This document shows, piece after piece, positions 8,949 to 18,428 of a DNA stretch of 64,000 nt; the stretch's first letter is position 1, and each line of letters begins with the position of its first letter. Location: the NCBI RefSeq assembly GCF_001975705.1, contig NZ_CP015090.1:124001-188000 (forward strand). Direction: 5' to 3'. The DNA is from Salipiger abyssi (lineage in GTDB: Bacteria; Pseudomonadota; Alphaproteobacteria; Rhodobacterales; Rhodobacteraceae). The translations under genes and the position numbers were made by a program. Under the pieces are notes generated by a model. It searched no databases and was not told the origin of the DNA. It was given only the letters and a program-made list of their open reading frames with translations.

Positions 8949-11258
8949 ATGAGCAAGAGCGATCCGAAGAGGCTGCGCCTTTCTGCCTCCCACTGGGGGG
9001 CGTTCCGCGCCGAGGTGGTGGATGGCGCGCTGCGCCGCATCGAGCCGTTCGAGCACGATCCCGAGCCTTCGGGGCTCATTCACGCCTGGCCCGAGATGCT
9101 GACCTCGCCGCTGCGCGTGGCCGCGCCGCTGGTGCGCGCGGGCTGGCTGAAGGGCGATGGCGGCGCCGGGCGCGGTGAGGACGAGTTCGTTCAGGTCGGC
9201 TGGGACGAGGCGCTCGACCGCGCGGCGGGCGAGCTGGCGCGGGTGCGGCGCGATCATGGCGACGCGGCGATCTTCGGCGGCTCCTATGGCTGGTCCTCCG
9301 CCGGGCGCATCCACCACGCGCGCACGCTGATACGGCGGTTTCTCTATGCTTTTGGCGGCTCCACCGATCAGGTGATGAATTATAGCTACGGCGCCGCGCA
9401 GGCCTTTATCCCGCGTATGCTGGGCACCAAGGCCGCCATCGGCTCGCATCTGACCTCCGCCGAGAGCATCGCCGCACATTGCGATATCTTCCTCGCGTTC
9501 GGCGGGCTGCCGGACCGGACCTGGGCGGTGCAGTCGGGCGGTGCCTCGACCCATGTGCACGGGCGGTTCCTGGCGCAGCTCTCGCGCCTGCGGCTGGTCA
9601 ATATCTCGCCCTCGAAGGCCGATCTCGACGGGGCGGAGGCGGAGTGGCTGCCGATCCGGCCCAATACCGACACCGCGCTGATCCTCGCACTGACCCGCGA
9701 GGTGATCCGCGCGGGCAAGCACGACCGCGCCTTCCTCGACCGCTATACCGCAGGGTTCGAGCCCTTCGCCGCCTATCTCGCCGGCGACAGCGACGGCATC
9801 GAGAAGACCGCAGACTGGGCGGCGGAGATCTGCGGCATTCCGGCGGAGACGATCCGCGCGCTCGCCCTGTCGCTGCCCGGCAAGCGGGTGATGCTGGCCG
9901 CGAACTGGGCGCTGCAACGGGCACGACACGGCGAACAGCCGTTCTGGGCGCTGGCGGCGCTGGCCGCGGTGCTGGGGCAGATCGGGCTGCCCGGCGGCGG
10001 TTTCGGCTTTGGCTACGGCTCGACCAACGGGCAGGGCAATCCGCGTTTCGGCACGCCGCTGCACGGGCTGCCCATGGGGCCGAACCCGGCGAAATCGGTG
10101 ATCCCGGTGGCGCGCGTCGCCGACATGCTGCTCGATCCCGGCGGGCAGTATCGCTTCATGGGCGAGACCGGCACCTATCCCGATATAAGGCTGGTCTATT
10201 GGGCGGGCGGCAATCCGTTCCACCACCATCAGGATCTCAACCGGCTGCGCGAGGCGTTCCGCCGGCCCGAGACGGTGATCGTACACGAATGCCACTGGAC
10301 CGCCACCGCCCGCCACGCCGATATCGTGCTGCCCGCCACCACCTCGCTGGAGCGCAACGACCTCGGCGGCTCCTCGCGCGAGCCCTATCTTCTGGCGATG
10401 GAGCAGCTTGTTCCGCCGCAGGGCGAGGCGCGCAACGATTTCGACATCTTCGCCGATCTCGCCGAGCGGCTGGGCGACCGCGACGCCTTTACCGGCGGGC
10501 GCGACGAGATGGGCTGGATCCGCCAGTCCTATGGCCGCGCCGTGCAGGAGATGGCCGCGCGCGGCGTGACCCTGCCGGATTTCGAGCGCTTCTGGGCGCA
10601 GGGCTATGCCGAGATCCCGGCGCCGCCCGAGACCTATGTGATGTTCGGCGACTACCGCGCCGATCCGGAGAGGCACCGGCTCAACACGCCGTCGGGGCGG
10701 ATCGAGCTTTTCCAGAAGGATCTTGTCGCCGAGACCGAGGGGCGCCAGCCCGGCCACCCGGCCTGGCTCGATCCGGAGGAATGGCTCGGCGCGCCGCTGG
10801 CAAAGCGCTATCCGCTGCACCTGCTGACGCCGCAGCCGGCGCGCAAGCTGCACGGGCAGATGGAGGGCAGCGCCTATGTCGCCGAGGGCAAGCGGGACGG
10901 GCTGGAGCCGGTGCGGATTTCGGAAAAGGCGGCGCGCGAGCGGGGCATTGCCGAGGGCGATATCCTGCGGATCTTCAACGACCGGGGGGCCTGCCACGCC
11001 TGGGCGCAGATCGACCCGGCGCTGCATGACGATGTGGCGATGCTGGCCACCGGCTCGGCCTACGATCCCGACGGGCGCGAGGACCGGGGCAGCAACCCCA
11101 ACGTGCTGACCCGCGATATCGGCAGTTCGGAGATGGGGCAGGGCTGCGCCGCGCAGAGCTGTCTGGTCGAGCTGGCGCGGCTCGACGCGCCGCCGCGCCC
11201 GATCCGCAGCCACAAGCCGCCTCGGATCGTGCAGCGACAGGAAAACGGGCAAGAATGA
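8949..11258 (+). CDS. Cytoplasmic molybdopterin oxidoreductase, BisC/TorA/DMSO-reductase type
   Basis: This is a 769-residue type III molybdoenzyme (bis-MGD). The N-terminus has the family's LSASHWGAFRAEV opening and lacks the cysteines of an N-terminal iron-sulfur cluster, as in biotin-sulfoxide, TMAO and DMSO reductases. The likely molybdenum-ligating serine is Ser146 in NYSYGAAQ, equivalent to the Ser of Rhodobacter DMSO reductase. There is no signal peptide or twin arginine, so it should be cytoplasmic like BisC, which reduces biotin sulfoxide and free methionine sulfoxide. The ATG at 8949 has AGGAAGG just upstream; an upstream GTG extension is unlikely. Its place after an importer and a flavin monooxygenase suggests S- or N-oxide chemistry on the imported compound. 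Confidence 0.9.
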   Translation: MSKSDPKRLRLSASHWGAFRAEVVDGALRRIEPFEHDPEPSGLIHAWPEMLTSPLRVAAPLVRAGWLKGDGGAGRGEDEFVQVGWDEALDRAAGELARVRRDHGDAAIFGGSYGWSSAGRIHHARTLIRRFLYAFGGSTDQVMNYSYGAAQAFIPRMLGTKAAIGSHLTSAESIAAHCDIFLAFGGLPDRTWAVQSGGASTHVHGRFLAQLSRLRLVNISPSKADLDGAEAEWLPIRPNTDTALILALTREVIRAGKHDRAFLDRYTAGFEPFAAYLAGDSDGIEKTADWAAEICGIPAETIRALALSLPGKRVMLAANWALQRARHGEQPFWALAALAAVLGQIGLPGGGFGFGYGSTNGQGNPRFGTPLHGLPMGPNPAKSVIPVARVADMLLDPGGQYRFMGETGTYPDIRLVYWAGGNPFHHHQDLNRLREAFRRPETVIVHECHWTATARHADIVLPATTSLERNDLGGSSREPYLLAMEQLVPPQGEARNDFDIFADLAERLGDRDAFTGGRDEMGWIRQSYGRAVQEMAARGVTLPDFERFWAQGYAEIPAPPETYVMFGDYRADPERHRLNTPSGRIELFQKDLVAETEGRQPGHPAWLDPEEWLGAPLAKRYPLHLLTPQPARKLHGQMEGSAYVAEGKRDGLEPVRISEKAARERGIAEGDILRIFNDRGACHAWAQIDPALHDDVAMLATGSAYDPDGREDRGSNPNVLTRDIGSSEMGQGCAAQSCLVELARLDAPPRPIRSHKPPRIVQRQENGQE

Positions 11259-11365
11259 CTGGTAAGCCGCAACCGGAACGGGCATCTTCCCCCAATGCCG
11301 GGAAAAAGTCTCCTGCCAAGGCAAAGAAGACGCGGCAGGGCGGAGAGGGTACGGAGGTCAAGAGT

Positions 11366-12313
11366 ATGCGGCAACTGACGATGCGCCAGGTCGAGGCCTT
11401 CCGTGCGGTGATGCTTCTGGGCAGCATGACCAAGGCGGCGGAGTTCCTCCAGATCTCGCAGCCCGCCGTCAGCCGCCTGATGGCCGACATGCAGGAGAGC
11501 CTCGGCTACACCTTGTTTCGGCGCACCCGGCACGGCACCATCCCCACGCCCGAGGCCAAGCGGCTGCGCGAGGAGGTGGGCTCGCTGTTCTCGGGGCTGG
11601 AGGAGCTCAACCGCCGCGCCTTCGCGATCCGCGATCTGGAGATCGGAGAGCTGCGCATCGGCACGATCAGCCTTTACGGCAACGGGCTTTTGCCGCAGAT
11701 CATCTCGCAGTTTCTCAGGGACAATCCCGGCGTCACCGTCAATCTCGAGGTCGATCACCACGACCGCATCGTCGACTGGGTGCAGTCCGACAAGGTGGAG
11801 TTCGGCCTGGTGTCGCTGCCCGCCTTCACCGGCGACCTCGATGTGGAGCTGATCTCGGCAGAGCCCGCGGTCTGCATCATGCCGCCGGATCACCCGCTGG
11901 CGGGCAAGCGCATGATCGAGCCGCAGGATCTGGCGGATTTCCCGTTCATCGGCTTCCCGCGCTCCTCGCCGACCCGGTTCCAGATCGACCAGATCTTTGA
12001 CCGGCTGGGTCTGCCGCGCAAGGTGGTGGTCGAGGCGACCACCCATGAGGCGGTGTGCAATTTCGTCGCCGCCGGCGCGGGGGTGTCGATCATCTCGCCC
12101 TTCTCGCCCTATCTGCGCGAGAGCAACCGCCTGCTGGCAAGGCCCTTTCACCCGACGCTGATGCGCGAGATCGGGTTGCTGACCCAGCCCAACCGCACCT
12201 CGCTGGTCGGCGCGCGGTTCCAGACATACATCGACGAGTATTTCCGCAACGCCACCCGGATGCCGATCGGGACGTCCGATCCCGCCGACCCGGCGCTGGC
12301 GCGCGGGCGCTGA
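11366..12313 (+). CDS. LysR-family transcriptional regulator
   Basis: This is a 315-residue LysR regulator with a winged HTH at residues 1-65 (LTMRQVEAFRAVMLLGSMTKAAEFLQISQPAVSRLM, in pieces) and a LysR substrate-binding domain from about residue 95. The ATG at 11366 has a strong GGAGG 8 bases upstream and gives the usual family N-terminus. An in-frame ATG at 11255 overlaps the molybdoenzyme stop and would add 37 lysine-rich residues; I consider it less likely but possible. It probably controls the preceding monooxygenase/transport/molybdoenzyme operon, with the co-imported compound as inducer. Confidence 0.88.
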   Translation: MRQLTMRQVEAFRAVMLLGSMTKAAEFLQISQPAVSRLMADMQESLGYTLFRRTRHGTIPTPEAKRLREEVGSLFSGLEELNRRAFAIRDLEIGELRIGTISLYGNGLLPQIISQFLRDNPGVTVNLEVDHHDRIVDWVQSDKVEFGLVSLPAFTGDLDVELISAEPAVCIMPPDHPLAGKRMIEPQDLADFPFIGFPRSSPTRFQIDQIFDRLGLPRKVVVEATTHEAVCNFVAAGAGVSIISPFSPYLRESNRLLARPFHPTLMREIGLLTQPNRTSLVGARFQTYIDEYFRNATRMPIGTSDPADPALARGR

Positions 12314-12319
12314 GCCGCG

Positions 12320-13501
12320 TCACGCCTCGGCTGCGGCCCGGGCAAAGGCGCGGTCGAGATCGGCGATCAGGTCGGCGGGATCTTCCAAACCCGCATGAAA
12401 GCGCAGCACCGGCCCACCTTTCCATTTGGGATGTTCGCGGCTTTCGGGATGGGCGGGCAGGGCGAGGCTTTCATAGCCGCCCCAGCTAAAGCCGATGCGG
12501 AAGCACTCCATGCCACGCAGGAAGGCGTTGATGCGCGCCTCGTCCCAGCCCGGCAGTTCCACCGCAAAGAGCCCGGAGGCGCCGGCGAAATCGCGTTTCC
12601 AGATCTCGTGGCCGGTGCAGTCGGGATGCGCCGGGTGCAGGATGCGGCCGGTCTCGGGGCGCGTCTCCAGCCATGCCGCCAGCGCCCGCCCGTTGACATC
12701 GTGCCGCGCCAGCCGGACGTCCAGCGTGTGCAGCCCGCGCAGACCGAGATTGACCTCTTCGCTGCCCGCCACCATGCCGAGATCCTGCGTGGCACGGCGC
12801 AGGGCGTCATGCGCCGCCTCACTCACCGCCACGACGCCCAGCATCGCGTCGGAATGGCCGGTGATGTACTTCGTCGCCGCGTGGATCGAGACATCGACGC
12901 CGTGCTCCAGCGGGCGGAAGTAATGCGGCGTCGCCCAGGTGTTGTCGATGGCGGTGACGATCCCGTGCTTGCGGGCGATGGTGGCGATGGCGGGCACGTC
13001 CATCACCTCGAACGTGCCGCTGCCGGGGGTTTCCATGTAGATGAGCCGGGTTTCCGGGCCGATCAGCGCCTCGATCCCCGCGCCGATGGAGGGGTCGTAG
13101 AAATCGACGCTCACGCCCATCTGCGCCATGGTCCGCACCATGCTGCGCCGCGCCGGGCCATAGACGCTGTCCACCATCAGCACATGATCGCCCGCCGAGA
13201 GATAGGCCAGGTAGACCGCCATGATCGCCGCCAGACCCGAGGGGTAGGCGATGGCGCGGTGGGCGCCTTCGAGCTCCGCCATGGCGCTTTCGAAGGCAAA
13301 GCTCGTGGGCGTGCCGACGCGGCCATAGAAGGGCGCGTCAAAGGGCGTGGCGGCGGTGGTGTTGAACGCCTCCATCGAGCGAAAGGAAAAGGTCGAGGCG
13401 CGCACCACCGGCGGGTTGACCGGCAGACCGTCACCACCCTCGGGGCGCCCGGCCTGGATCAGTTTCGTGGGATTGAGAGGGGCGGGTTTCGGCTCGGTCA
13501 T
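12320..13501 (-). CDS. metC: Cystathionine beta-lyase-like trans-sulfuration PLP enzyme
   Basis: This is a 393-residue fold-type I PLP enzyme of the Cys/Met metabolism family. The Schiff-base lysine is Lys211 in HAATKYITGHSDAMLG. The family landmarks FYGRVGTPTSFAFE (near 75), YPSGLAAIMAVYLAYLSAGDHVLM (near 100, in parts) and TAIDNTWATPHYFRPLEHGVD (near 180) are present. It lyses cystathionine or other cysteine S-conjugates, giving homocysteine or H2S, pyruvate and ammonia. The ATG at 13501 begins two bases from the sulfurtransferase stop; an upstream in-frame start would overlap that gene. Its place at the end of the hydantoinase operon suggests a catabolic rather than methionine-biosynthetic use. 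Confidence 0.85.
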   Translation of the reverse strand: MTEPKPAPLNPTKLIQAGRPEGGDGLPVNPPVVRASTFSFRSMEAFNTTAATPFDAPFYGRVGTPTSFAFESAMAELEGAHRAIAYPSGLAAIMAVYLAYLSAGDHVLMVDSVYGPARRSMVRTMAQMGVSVDFYDPSIGAGIEALIGPETRLIYMETPGSGTFEVMDVPAIATIARKHGIVTAIDNTWATPHYFRPLEHGVDVSIHAATKYITGHSDAMLGVVAVSEAAHDALRRATQDLGMVAGSEEVNLGLRGLHTLDVRLARHDVNGRALAAWLETRPETGRILHPAHPDCTGHEIWKRDFAGASGLFAVELPGWDEARINAFLRGMECFRIGFSWGGYESLALPAHPESREHPKWKGGPVLRFHAGLEDPADLIADLDRAFARAAAEA

Positions 13502-13502
13502 C

Positions 13503-14351
13503 TCAGGAGACCCCTTCGCTGATACGGGGCAGGTCGTCGCGCTGGCCCCATTCGTGCCAGGACCCGTCATAGAGCCGCGCCGCGCGGCCCAGCCGGGCGA
13601 GCTGGAACACCAGGATCGCGGCGGTCACACCCGAACCGCAGGTCGACAGCACCGGCTGGCTGGGGTCGATGCCAGCGGCGCGGAAGGCGGCCTCGGCATC
13701 GGCGGGGGGCAGGAAGGTGAAATCGCCCGATTGCGGCAGCATGACCTGCCAGGGCAGGTTGACCGCGCCGGGCATATGCCCGCCCGCGACGCCGGGATAG
13801 CCCGAGTCCATGGTGCCGGAAAACCGATCGGGGCTGCGCGCGTCGACCACCTGCGCGCCCTGCTCCAGCGCGTCGCGGATCTCTTCCCAGCCGGCGATGC
13901 CGCGCGGCTGGTTGCGGATCGGGAAGAAGGCGGGCTCCGGCGTCTCGGGCGCACCCTGGGCGATGGGCCGGCCTTCGGCCTTCCAGCGCTTCCAGCCGCC
14001 GTTGAGGATGCGCACCCGGTCGTGGCCGAAGCTGCGGAACATCCACCAGACCCGGGCCGAGACATAGCTGTCGTCATAGAGCACGATCTGACAGCCCGCG
14101 TCGATGCCGAGCGCGCCCACATAGGTGCCGAAATGCGCGCCCGAGGGCATCATGTTGGGATGCGGGCTGTCGGGGTCCGACGCCCGGTCGAGATCGAAGA
14201 ACTGCGCGCCGGGGATATGCGCCGCCTCGAAATCGGTGCGGGGGTTGCGCCCGGCCTCGGGGATTGCCCAGGAACAGTCCAGCACCCGCAGGTTTTCTGT
14301 GCCGAGCCGCGCTTCGAGCGCGTCGGGTTCGATCAGGAAGGCATCGCTCAT
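13503..14351 (-). CDS. sseA: 3-mercaptopyruvate sulfurtransferase (two-rhodanese-domain)
   Basis: This is a 282-residue protein with two rhodanese domains (about 1-135 inactive, 150-280 catalytic). The persulfide-forming cysteine is Cys238 in the loop CGSGVTA, which is the mercaptopyruvate sulfurtransferase version (CGSGVT) rather than the thiosulfate-type CRxGxR/T loop. The enzyme transfers sulfur from 3-mercaptopyruvate to thiols or cyanide and releases pyruvate. The ATG overlaps the upstream VOC gene stop by 4 bases, so the genes are coupled. With the adjacent FAD amino-acid oxidase it would fit a route from a cysteine-like compound through mercaptopyruvate. Confidence 0.9.
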   Translation of the reverse strand: MSDAFLIEPDALEARLGTENLRVLDCSWAIPEAGRNPRTDFEAAHIPGAQFFDLDRASDPDSPHPNMMPSGAHFGTYVGALGIDAGCQIVLYDDSYVSARVWWMFRSFGHDRVRILNGGWKRWKAEGRPIAQGAPETPEPAFFPIRNQPRGIAGWEEIRDALEQGAQVVDARSPDRFSGTMDSGYPGVAGGHMPGAVNLPWQVMLPQSGDFTFLPPADAEAAFRAAGIDPSQPVLSTCGSGVTAAILVFQLARLGRAARLYDGSWHEWGQRDDLPRISEGVS

Positions 14352-15091
14352 GCCGGCACCCCCGCGGTGACGCGCAGCGCGCTGCCCTCGATCCCGGTGA
14401 GTGGCGCGGCCACGCCGGAGAGCCTTATGCCGGTGCAGCCGCCGGTCCGCGCGGTGCCAAGCCCCTGCGGGTCGAGCGGCACGAAGCGCAGCGACTGGCC
14501 CGGCGCGACGGTCAGCCGCGCCCCCAGCGGCTGCGGCAGCCCGGCCAGCGCCGCGACACGACGGGCGGAGCCCTCCGGATCGGTGGCGGCGACGGTCAGC
14601 TCGGCGATGCCGGTGGCGCCGTTGGCATGCGGCACGGCGGCGGGGATGCGCAGAGTGCGACCCTCCACATCCTCGATCAGGAAGGGCAGGGCGTCGTCGC
14701 CGCCGGCGCCGATGCCGGTCAGCAGCAGGCGCAGCGCCCAGTGGCCGCCCTCCACATCGTTGGCCACGTCATGGGTGGCGCCCAGCGTCACCCCCGCCGC
14801 CGCGCCGAACGCGCTGGCCTTGTCCACCGAGGGCACGGTGAGCGACCAGTCGCCGGGGCCTTCGGTCTCGGCCAGGATCGGCCCGAGCCGGTGGCTGGCG
14901 GCGCCTTCGGGGGTGAAGGCGGTGAGCAGCAGATAGCTGCCGTCGGCGAAACAGACGAAGCGATAGCTCGCGCCGCCTTTCTGCGTGGCGTCCTTGCGGG
15001 TCGAAACGCTGAACCCGGCCGCCTGGAACGTCGCGGTGGCGGCGGCGAGATCGTGAACCAGCAGCACAATGTGGTCGATGGGGGTGGTCAT
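14348..15091 (-). CDS. VOC (glyoxalase-like) family protein
   Basis: This is a 247-residue protein built from vicinal-oxygen-chelate folds. The N-terminus begins IDHIVLLVHDLAAAT, the usual first beta-alpha element with a metal-ligand His near residue 7. A long second half resembles the glyoxalase-like domain (PF13468 type) and carries IAELTVAATDPEGSARRVAALAGLP near 165-190, a second copy of the fold. It lies between the FAD oxidase and the sulfurtransferase in the same operon. A role in isomerising or hydrolysing a pathway intermediate is inference; no specific reaction can be assigned. Confidence 0.75.
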   Translation of the reverse strand: MTTPIDHIVLLVHDLAAATATFQAAGFSVSTRKDATQKGGASYRFVCFADGSYLLLTAFTPEGAASHRLGPILAETEGPGDWSLTVPSVDKASAFGAAAGVTLGATHDVANDVEGGHWALRLLLTGIGAGGDDALPFLIEDVEGRTLRIPAAVPHANGATGIAELTVAATDPEGSARRVAALAGLPQPLGARLTVAPGQSLRFVPLDPQGLGTARTGGCTGIRLSGVAAPLTGIEGSALRVTAGVPA

Positions 15092-15104
15092 GGAGGACTC
15101 CGTT

Positions 15105-16433
15105 TCAGAACCCGATGGGCCAGTGTTCGATCTTGGTGCCGTCGGTGAAGCGCGACAGGCGATAGGGCTCGGGATCGACCAGTGGCGTCTTGCCCTGGAT
15201 CATCTGCGCGATCATCCGCCCCGCGCCGGGCGCGACGCCAAGGCCGTGGCCCGAGAACCCGGTGGCCACATGCAGGCCGGGGATGTCGTCCACGCCGGAG
15301 ATGATCGGCAGCGCGTCGGGGGTGGCATCGACCTGCCCGCCGATCCGGTCGGCGATCCTGATGTCTTTCAGCGCCGGGAACAGCTTGCCGATATTCACCT
15401 TGGCCTCGTCGAGGATCTTGTGCGCGGGCTCGGGGTTCAGGATCCGCTCTTTCTCGAAGGGCGAGACCGCGTCGAGTTTCCAGGAATTCGGCACCATCAG
15501 CTCGTGGAAACTGCGGCGCGACACGCGCAGCCGCATGGCCTTTTTCTCGTGGCTCAGCGCCTGCTGGAAATCGCGGTAAAAGCGGAAGCTGTCGGGCACG
15601 ATGTCCACCGGATGCGCCGAGCGCATCGAGACGTTGTAGCCGCCATCCATCCGCTTGCGGAAGCCGAAACCGGGGCCGGAGCCGCAGCCCTCGGGGCCGC
15701 CCGCGATGGGCTCGGTGCGCATCACATTGGCGAGGAACTTTAGCTGCGGAATGCGGATGCCGAGATTGCGCGCGAAGAGCGTCGACCAGGTGCCGCCCGC
15801 CAGCACCGCAAACGGGCATTTGATCGCGCCCTTCTCGGTGACAACGCCCGAGAGCTTGCCGGCCTCGGTCTCCACCCCGCGCACGGCGCAGCGCGAAAAG
15901 GCCAGCGCGCCGAACTTGCGCGCGCCGGTGACCACGGCGGCGGTGACAAGCGCCGGCTCCGCCATGCCGTCCGAGGGTGTGTGCAGCCCGCCGGCAAACT
16001 CGCGCGACATGCCGGGCACCAGTTCCTTCAGCTCGTCGGAGGAGATCTCGCGCGTGTCGAGTTGGTATTCTCTGGCGTAGTCCAGCCAGTGCAGGTATTT
16101 CGCCATCATCTCTTCGGTCTCGGCGAAATAGGTGATGCCCTGCTGGCGGAAGCCAGTCTCTTCGCCGGTGAGCGCGTTCAGCCCCTTCCATTCCTCGAAG
16201 GCCTGGATCGCCAGCGGCAGCTCGCGCGGGTCGCGGCCCATCTTGCGCACCCAGCCCCAGTTGCGGCTGGATTGCTCGGCGCCGAATTCGCCCTTTTCGC
16301 AGATCACCACCTTGAACCCGGCCTCGGCGAGAAAGAGCCCGGTGCAGGCGCCGACGATGCCGCCGCCGATCACGACGACATCGGCGGATTTTGGAAGCTC
16401 GGTGTCGGAGGGCACGGTGGCAAGTTGATGCAT
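15105..16433 (-). CDS. FAD-dependent amino-acid/amine oxidoreductase (DAO family)
   Basis: This is a 442-residue flavoprotein with Rossmann motif VVIGGGIVGACTG at residues 20-32, the SSRNWGWVRKMGRD loop near 55-68 typical of the DadA/SoxB/octopine-oxidase group, and a C-terminal ATGFSGHGLGVAPGAG motif near 390. It probably dehydrogenates an amino acid or N-alkyl amino acid to an imine or keto acid. It sits 53 bases after hyuB and 13 bases before the VOC gene. Given the sulfurtransferase two genes downstream, a D-cysteine-like substrate yielding mercaptopyruvate is an attractive guess, but nothing in the residues proves it. Confidence 0.85.
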   Translation of the reverse strand: MHQLATVPSDTELPKSADVVVIGGGIVGACTGLFLAEAGFKVVICEKGEFGAEQSSRNWGWVRKMGRDPRELPLAIQAFEEWKGLNALTGEETGFRQQGITYFAETEEMMAKYLHWLDYAREYQLDTREISSDELKELVPGMSREFAGGLHTPSDGMAEPALVTAAVVTGARKFGALAFSRCAVRGVETEAGKLSGVVTEKGAIKCPFAVLAGGTWSTLFARNLGIRIPQLKFLANVMRTEPIAGGPEGCGSGPGFGFRKRMDGGYNVSMRSAHPVDIVPDSFRFYRDFQQALSHEKKAMRLRVSRRSFHELMVPNSWKLDAVSPFEKERILNPEPAHKILDEAKVNIGKLFPALKDIRIADRIGGQVDATPDALPIISGVDDIPGLHVATGFSGHGLGVAPGAGRMIAQMIQGKTPLVDPEPYRLSRFTDGTKIEHWPIGF

Positions 16434-16486
16434 GGTCTCACTCGTTCTGTCTGGGTGGGCCGGCCCGGTGACGGGCCGGGGCGGGC

Positions 16487-18427
16487 TTACAGGATCTGTG
16501 CGAGCCCCTCTTTGAGCAGGGCGTTGACGGTCTCGGGGCCGGCGCCCTTGGGCTGGCGTTCGGTGACCCAGGTCTTGACCGCCGAGCGCAGACCCGAGGG
16601 CGCCTCGAGCAGCCCGATGGAGAGCGCCACGGTGGAGGGTTCCGGCCAGTCGATCTCATAGGCGCGGCGTTGGGCGCCGACATTGAAGAGCCCGTCCTGC
16701 GGTTCGGCCCTGGCTTTCGCCTCTGCCCGCGCGGCCCCGGTCGCCTGGAGATCGAGCGCGCCGTCGCGGATCACCACGCCGTAATCGGCCAGCGCGCGCG
16801 CTTCGCTCAACAGCCCGTCGCGGACATCCAGCAGCACGGCCTCCGGGTCGCGCTCCAGCGGGTCGCCAAAGCCGCCGCCCGAGGGCGAGCGCAGGTGCAG
16901 CCGGTCGCCGCGCCCGAGCTTTTGCAGCTCGATCATGCTGACCGGTTCGCCGTTCTTCCAGCCGCCGCCGCAATGACCGGCCGCACCTCCCGCCACGCCC
17001 CAGGGCTGAAAGGTGAAGCGGTCGCAGCCGCGCACCGAGAAGGTCGCCTCGTGCGAGCGGTTCTCCAGCTCGATCTCCAGCGCCGCGCCGCCGCGATAGC
17101 GGCCCGCGCCGAAACTGTCGGTGACCAGCCCGAAGCGGCGCACGAGGAAGGGCATCTCGTGTTCCACGCTCTCGGTGGGCGCCGATCGCAGGAAGCCGAA
17201 CGGCGTGTCGATGGCGTCGATCCCGTCCATGCTGCGCCGCCCGCCGGAACCGCCGATCAGCGGCTGGATGACCGAGACCCTGGGCTTGCGGGTCAGCGGA
17301 TCGGTGACCGAGGCGGCAATGATCGCCGCCTGCGAGCCACCGCCGCCCGCCAGGGCTTCGGGGATCGCCTGATTGAGACAGCCCAGCACCAGGTCGTAAA
17401 TCCGTGTGTAAGAGGCGGCGCGGTTGCCCGAGGCCGCCGGGAATTCGGCGTTCATGATGACGCCCTTGGGCGCGCGGGTGCGGATCGGGCGGACGATGCC
17501 GCCATTCATCGGCATCTCGGGCGAGGAGCTGAGCAGATAGGCCACAAAGCAGCGCACCAGCGCCGGGTGCGGCGCCGCGCCGGTGACGAAGTTGCACGCC
17601 GCCTGCACCTGGGGCGAGGATCCGGTGAAATCGAGCAGCACATCCGAGCTGCTCACGGTCATCGTGCAGCGCAGCAGCAGCGGCTGGCCCGCGACCACCT
17701 CGATATAATCCGAAAAGCTCCACGACCCGTCCGGCAGATCCGAGATCACCTCGCGCGCCTTGGCCTCGCCATAGGCCAGCACCTCACGGATGCCCGCTGT
17801 CAGATCGTCGACGCTGTAGCGCTCCACCAGCTCGATGATCCGCCGGTCCATGGAGGACAGCGCCGAACACATGGCGATGATGTCGCCCCAGGTCTCCGAC
17901 GGAATGCGGCAGTTGTCCGAGATGATGTCCTTGAGCTGCTCGTTGAGCTCGCCCTCGCGGAAGAGCTTGACCGGGCGCAGGCGCAGCCCTTCCTGAAAGA
18001 TCTCGGTAAAGGAGGGCGAGATCGACGAAGGCACCGCGCCGCCCACATCCGAGACATGCGCAAAGGCCCAGGAGAAGCACAAAAGCTCTCCCTCGTGGAA
18101 GATCGGGCGCAGCGTAAAAATGTCGGGCGTGTGGGTGCACATGCCCTCGGTCGAGAACGGATCGTTGGTGATGATCACATCGCCGGGGCGCATGTTCTCG
18201 ACCCCGATCCAGTCGATGGCCGGTTTCAGCGACAGGCCCACCAGCGTCGCCACGCCATTGGAGCGCGGATAGGCAAACACTTCGCCCTCCACCGTACACA
18301 TGGCGCATTGATAATCCTGCGTCTGCTTGATGAAGGTGGTGTGGGCGGTCTTGTAGAGGATGATCGAGGCTTCCTCGACCAGCGCCGCGAAGCGGTTGCG
18401 CATCACCTCGGTGCGGATCGCGTCCAT
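16487..18427 (-). CDS. hyuB: Hydantoinase B/oxoprolinase family protein (HyuB)
   Basis: This is a 646-residue HyuB (N-methylhydantoinase B/5-oxoprolinase C-terminal half). The N-terminal pattern IRTEVMRNRFAALVEEAS and the metal-site region PGDVIITNDPFSTEGMCTH near residue 80 are family hallmarks. The Gly-rich tail RSPSGGGFGDPLERDP near 530 is also typical. The ATG at 18427 lies just inside the hyuA stop with GGAAAG upstream; frames running further upstream are shadow. With HyuA it forms an ATP-dependent ring-opening amidohydrolase for hydantoins, 5-oxoproline or similar five-membered cyclic amides. Confidence 0.92.
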   Translation of the reverse strand: MDAIRTEVMRNRFAALVEEASIILYKTAHTTFIKQTQDYQCAMCTVEGEVFAYPRSNGVATLVGLSLKPAIDWIGVENMRPGDVIITNDPFSTEGMCTHTPDIFTLRPIFHEGELLCFSWAFAHVSDVGGAVPSSISPSFTEIFQEGLRLRPVKLFREGELNEQLKDIISDNCRIPSETWGDIIAMCSALSSMDRRIIELVERYSVDDLTAGIREVLAYGEAKAREVISDLPDGSWSFSDYIEVVAGQPLLLRCTMTVSSSDVLLDFTGSSPQVQAACNFVTGAAPHPALVRCFVAYLLSSSPEMPMNGGIVRPIRTRAPKGVIMNAEFPAASGNRAASYTRIYDLVLGCLNQAIPEALAGGGGSQAAIIAASVTDPLTRKPRVSVIQPLIGGSGGRRSMDGIDAIDTPFGFLRSAPTESVEHEMPFLVRRFGLVTDSFGAGRYRGGAALEIELENRSHEATFSVRGCDRFTFQPWGVAGGAAGHCGGGWKNGEPVSMIELQKLGRGDRLHLRSPSGGGFGDPLERDPEAVLLDVRDGLLSEARALADYGVVIRDGALDLQATGAARAEAKARAEPQDGLFNVGAQRRAYEIDWPEPSTVALSIGLLEAPSGLRSAVKTWVTERQPKGAGPETVNALLKEGLAQIL

Positions 18428-18428
18428 C

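Noticed and set aside
8829..11324. An 831-codon minus-strand frame opposite the molybdoenzyme
   Set aside because: The plus strand encodes a full-length BisC-type enzyme with the molybdenum ligand region; the antisense frame is a shadow.
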